Part shown: piece after piece, positions 63,185 to 64,000 of the stretch
Position numbering within the stretch: position 1 is the first letter of the stretch
Layout: each line of letters begins with the position of its first letter
Source: Sagittula sp. P11
GTDB lineage: Bacteria; Pseudomonadota; Alphaproteobacteria; Rhodobacterales; Rhodobacteraceae
Direction of reading: 5' to 3'
Assembly: GCF_002814095.1 (NCBI RefSeq)
Contig: NZ_CP021913.1
Span: forward strand, 2,762,001 to 2,826,000
DNA: 64,000 bases
The notes under the pieces: model-generated
The model's input: the letters and a program-made list of their open reading frames with translations, nothing else
What the model was told of the DNA's origin: nothing
The model's database searches: none
Translations under genes and position numbers: made by a program

Positions 63185-63876
63185 CGATCAAGCTGGGCGT
63201 GCCCTCCAAGGGGCGGCTGATGGAGAAGACCTTCGACTGGTTCGGCGCGCGCGGCGTGATGCTGTCGCGCACCGGGTCGGAGCGGGAGTATTCCGGCGCG
63301 GTCGAGGGCGTGGACGGCATCGAACTGGTGCTGCTGTCGGCGGGCGAGATCCCGCGCGAACTGGCGGCGGGGCGGGTGCACCTTGGCGTGACGGGCACCG
63401 ACCTTGTGCAGGAGAAGCTGGTGCAGTGGGACCAGAAGGTTGCGCCGCTGGCGGAGCTGGGCTTTGGCCATGCGGACCTGATCGTGGCGGTGCCGCAGGC
63501 CTGGGTCGACGTGGACACGCTGGACGATCTGGACGGGGCGGCGGCGGCCTTCCGCGCGCGGCACGGTTTCAGGATGCGGATCGCGACGAAGTATCACCGG
63601 CTGGTGCGGGCCTACCTGCACATGGGCGGCGTGGCCGACTACCAGCTTGTCGACAGCCAGGGCGCGACCGAAGGCACGGTGAAGAACCTGACGGCGGAGG
63701 CGGTGGCGGACATCACCTCGACCGGCGAGACGCTGCGCGCCAACCAGCTGAAAATCCTCGGCGAAGAGCCGGTGCTGCGCTCGCAGGCGACGCTGTACCG
63801 GTCGCGGGTGGCGGAGCTATCGGACCGGCAGCGCAGCTCCCTGCGGGCGCTGTGTGACTGCCTGGGGGTCGAATAA
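63181..63876 (+). CDS. hisG: ATP phosphoribosyltransferase, short form
   Basis: The 231-residue HisG catalyses the first step of histidine synthesis, joining ATP and PRPP. It is the short form, without the C-terminal regulatory domain, and so requires HisZ. Visible blocks are KLGVPSKGRLMEKT, HLGVTGTDLVQEK, the PRPP-binding region RIATKYHRLVRAYL and QGATEGTVKNLTAEAVADITSTG. Its ATG overlaps the hisZ stop (ATGA). Confidence 0.95.
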   Translation: MTIKLGVPSKGRLMEKTFDWFGARGVMLSRTGSEREYSGAVEGVDGIELVLLSAGEIPRELAAGRVHLGVTGTDLVQEKLVQWDQKVAPLAELGFGHADLIVAVPQAWVDVDTLDDLDGAAAAFRARHGFRMRIATKYHRLVRAYLHMGGVADYQLVDSQGATEGTVKNLTAEAVADITSTGETLRANQLKILGEEPVLRSQATLYRSRVAELSDRQRSSLRALCDCLGVE

Positions 63877-63908
63877 CCAGCGTCAGGCGGCGTGTTGACA
63901 GGGGGAGG

Positions 63909-63929
63909 CGGCGCAAAGCCCCGCCCTAC
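63909..63929 (-). repeat. 21-bp intergenic repeat GTAGGGCGGGGCT, copy 2
   Basis: On the minus strand this begins GTAGGGCGGGGCTTTGCGCC and matches 34437-34457 at 20 of 21 positions. It lies 33 bp after hisG. Confidence 0.5.
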
Positions 63930-63970
63930 GGGATGTTGCGCCCCCCGGGGATGGCACGGACGACCGGCCG

Positions 63971-64000
63971 TCAGGGCAGGTGATCGTCCAGCAGTGTGCC
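63971..64000 (-). CDS. Possible C-terminus of a gene entering from the right
   Basis: Read leftward from the window edge, the frame gives GTLLDDHLP then TGA at 63973-63971. The spacing after hisG (94 bp) and the convergent direction would fit a gene end, but ten codons are too few to identify or confirm it. Confidence 0.3.
   Translation of the reverse strand, partial: GTLLDDHLP

Overview
The window is a GC-rich (roughly two-thirds G+C), densely packed chromosomal stretch from an alphaproteobacterium. The short HisG plus HisZ pair, TTG-started ftsH, fhs and folD flanking a chorismate mutase, ExoD, the Lhr-type helicase/PdeM repair genes and the BMP-type purine transporter next to xanthine dehydrogenase all fit the order Rhodobacterales (Roseobacter group); genus cannot be fixed from this sequence. 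I found no rRNA, tRNA, CRISPR array, phage or insertion sequence. Most genes are housekeeping or catabolic and sit in short operons with ATGA/GTGA overlaps.

Layout. 1-3103: D-amino-acid block (end of dgcN, dgcA, a NUDIX hydrolase, a D-amino-acid transaminase), which could pass amino groups from D-amino acids through D-Glu to L-Glu. 3104-5679: a flavoprotein, a small HNH protein, the YbgC thioesterase and an unrecognised gene in reverse orientation. 5893-11274: tolQ-tolR-tolA-tolB-pal-cpoB, the envelope-spanning Tol-Pal system. 11349-16231: tilS, ftsH, a tam-like methyltransferase and a MOSC protein. 16512-19552: one-carbon block fhs, chorismate mutase, folD. 19638-25894: exoD, thioesterase, pdeM, then a histidine kinase/receiver pair on the other strand, then the Lhr-type helicase.

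25952-36278: a four-gene oligopeptide-type ABC importer, a DUF1028 protein, a GntR/FCD regulator, an M20 amidohydrolase, a CoA-transferase and a nitroreductase. Three near-identical AT-rich 18-bp palindromes lie in the two promoter regions of this block and look like the operators of the GntR protein. 36345-39329: aldo/keto reductase, a small exported von Willebrand A protein, and an exported LprI-MliC two-domain protein. 39427-49213: a purine uptake and oxidation operon read leftward (xdhA, xdhB, xdhC, then BMP-family ABC ATPase, two permeases with a 60-residue ORF between them, and the binding protein). 49511-53254: two SRPBCC proteins with an ArsR repressor, and a MarR repressor divergent from a 14-TM drug efflux pump; each repressor has an inverted repeat at its promoter. 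53475-59968: an alpha/beta hydrolase with a cysteine in the nucleophile elbow, dnaE, a lipoprotein and a GST. 60129-63876: slyX, hisS, hisZ, hisG.

The points most worth a second look are: a compositionally foreign segment inside hisS (residues about 242-322), the GntR palindrome regulon, the translationally coupled 60-residue ORF in the purine transporter, the kinase/receiver pair placed between two DNA-repair genes, the D-amino-acid gene set, the disordered insertion in XdhB, and two families of short dispersed intergenic repeats.
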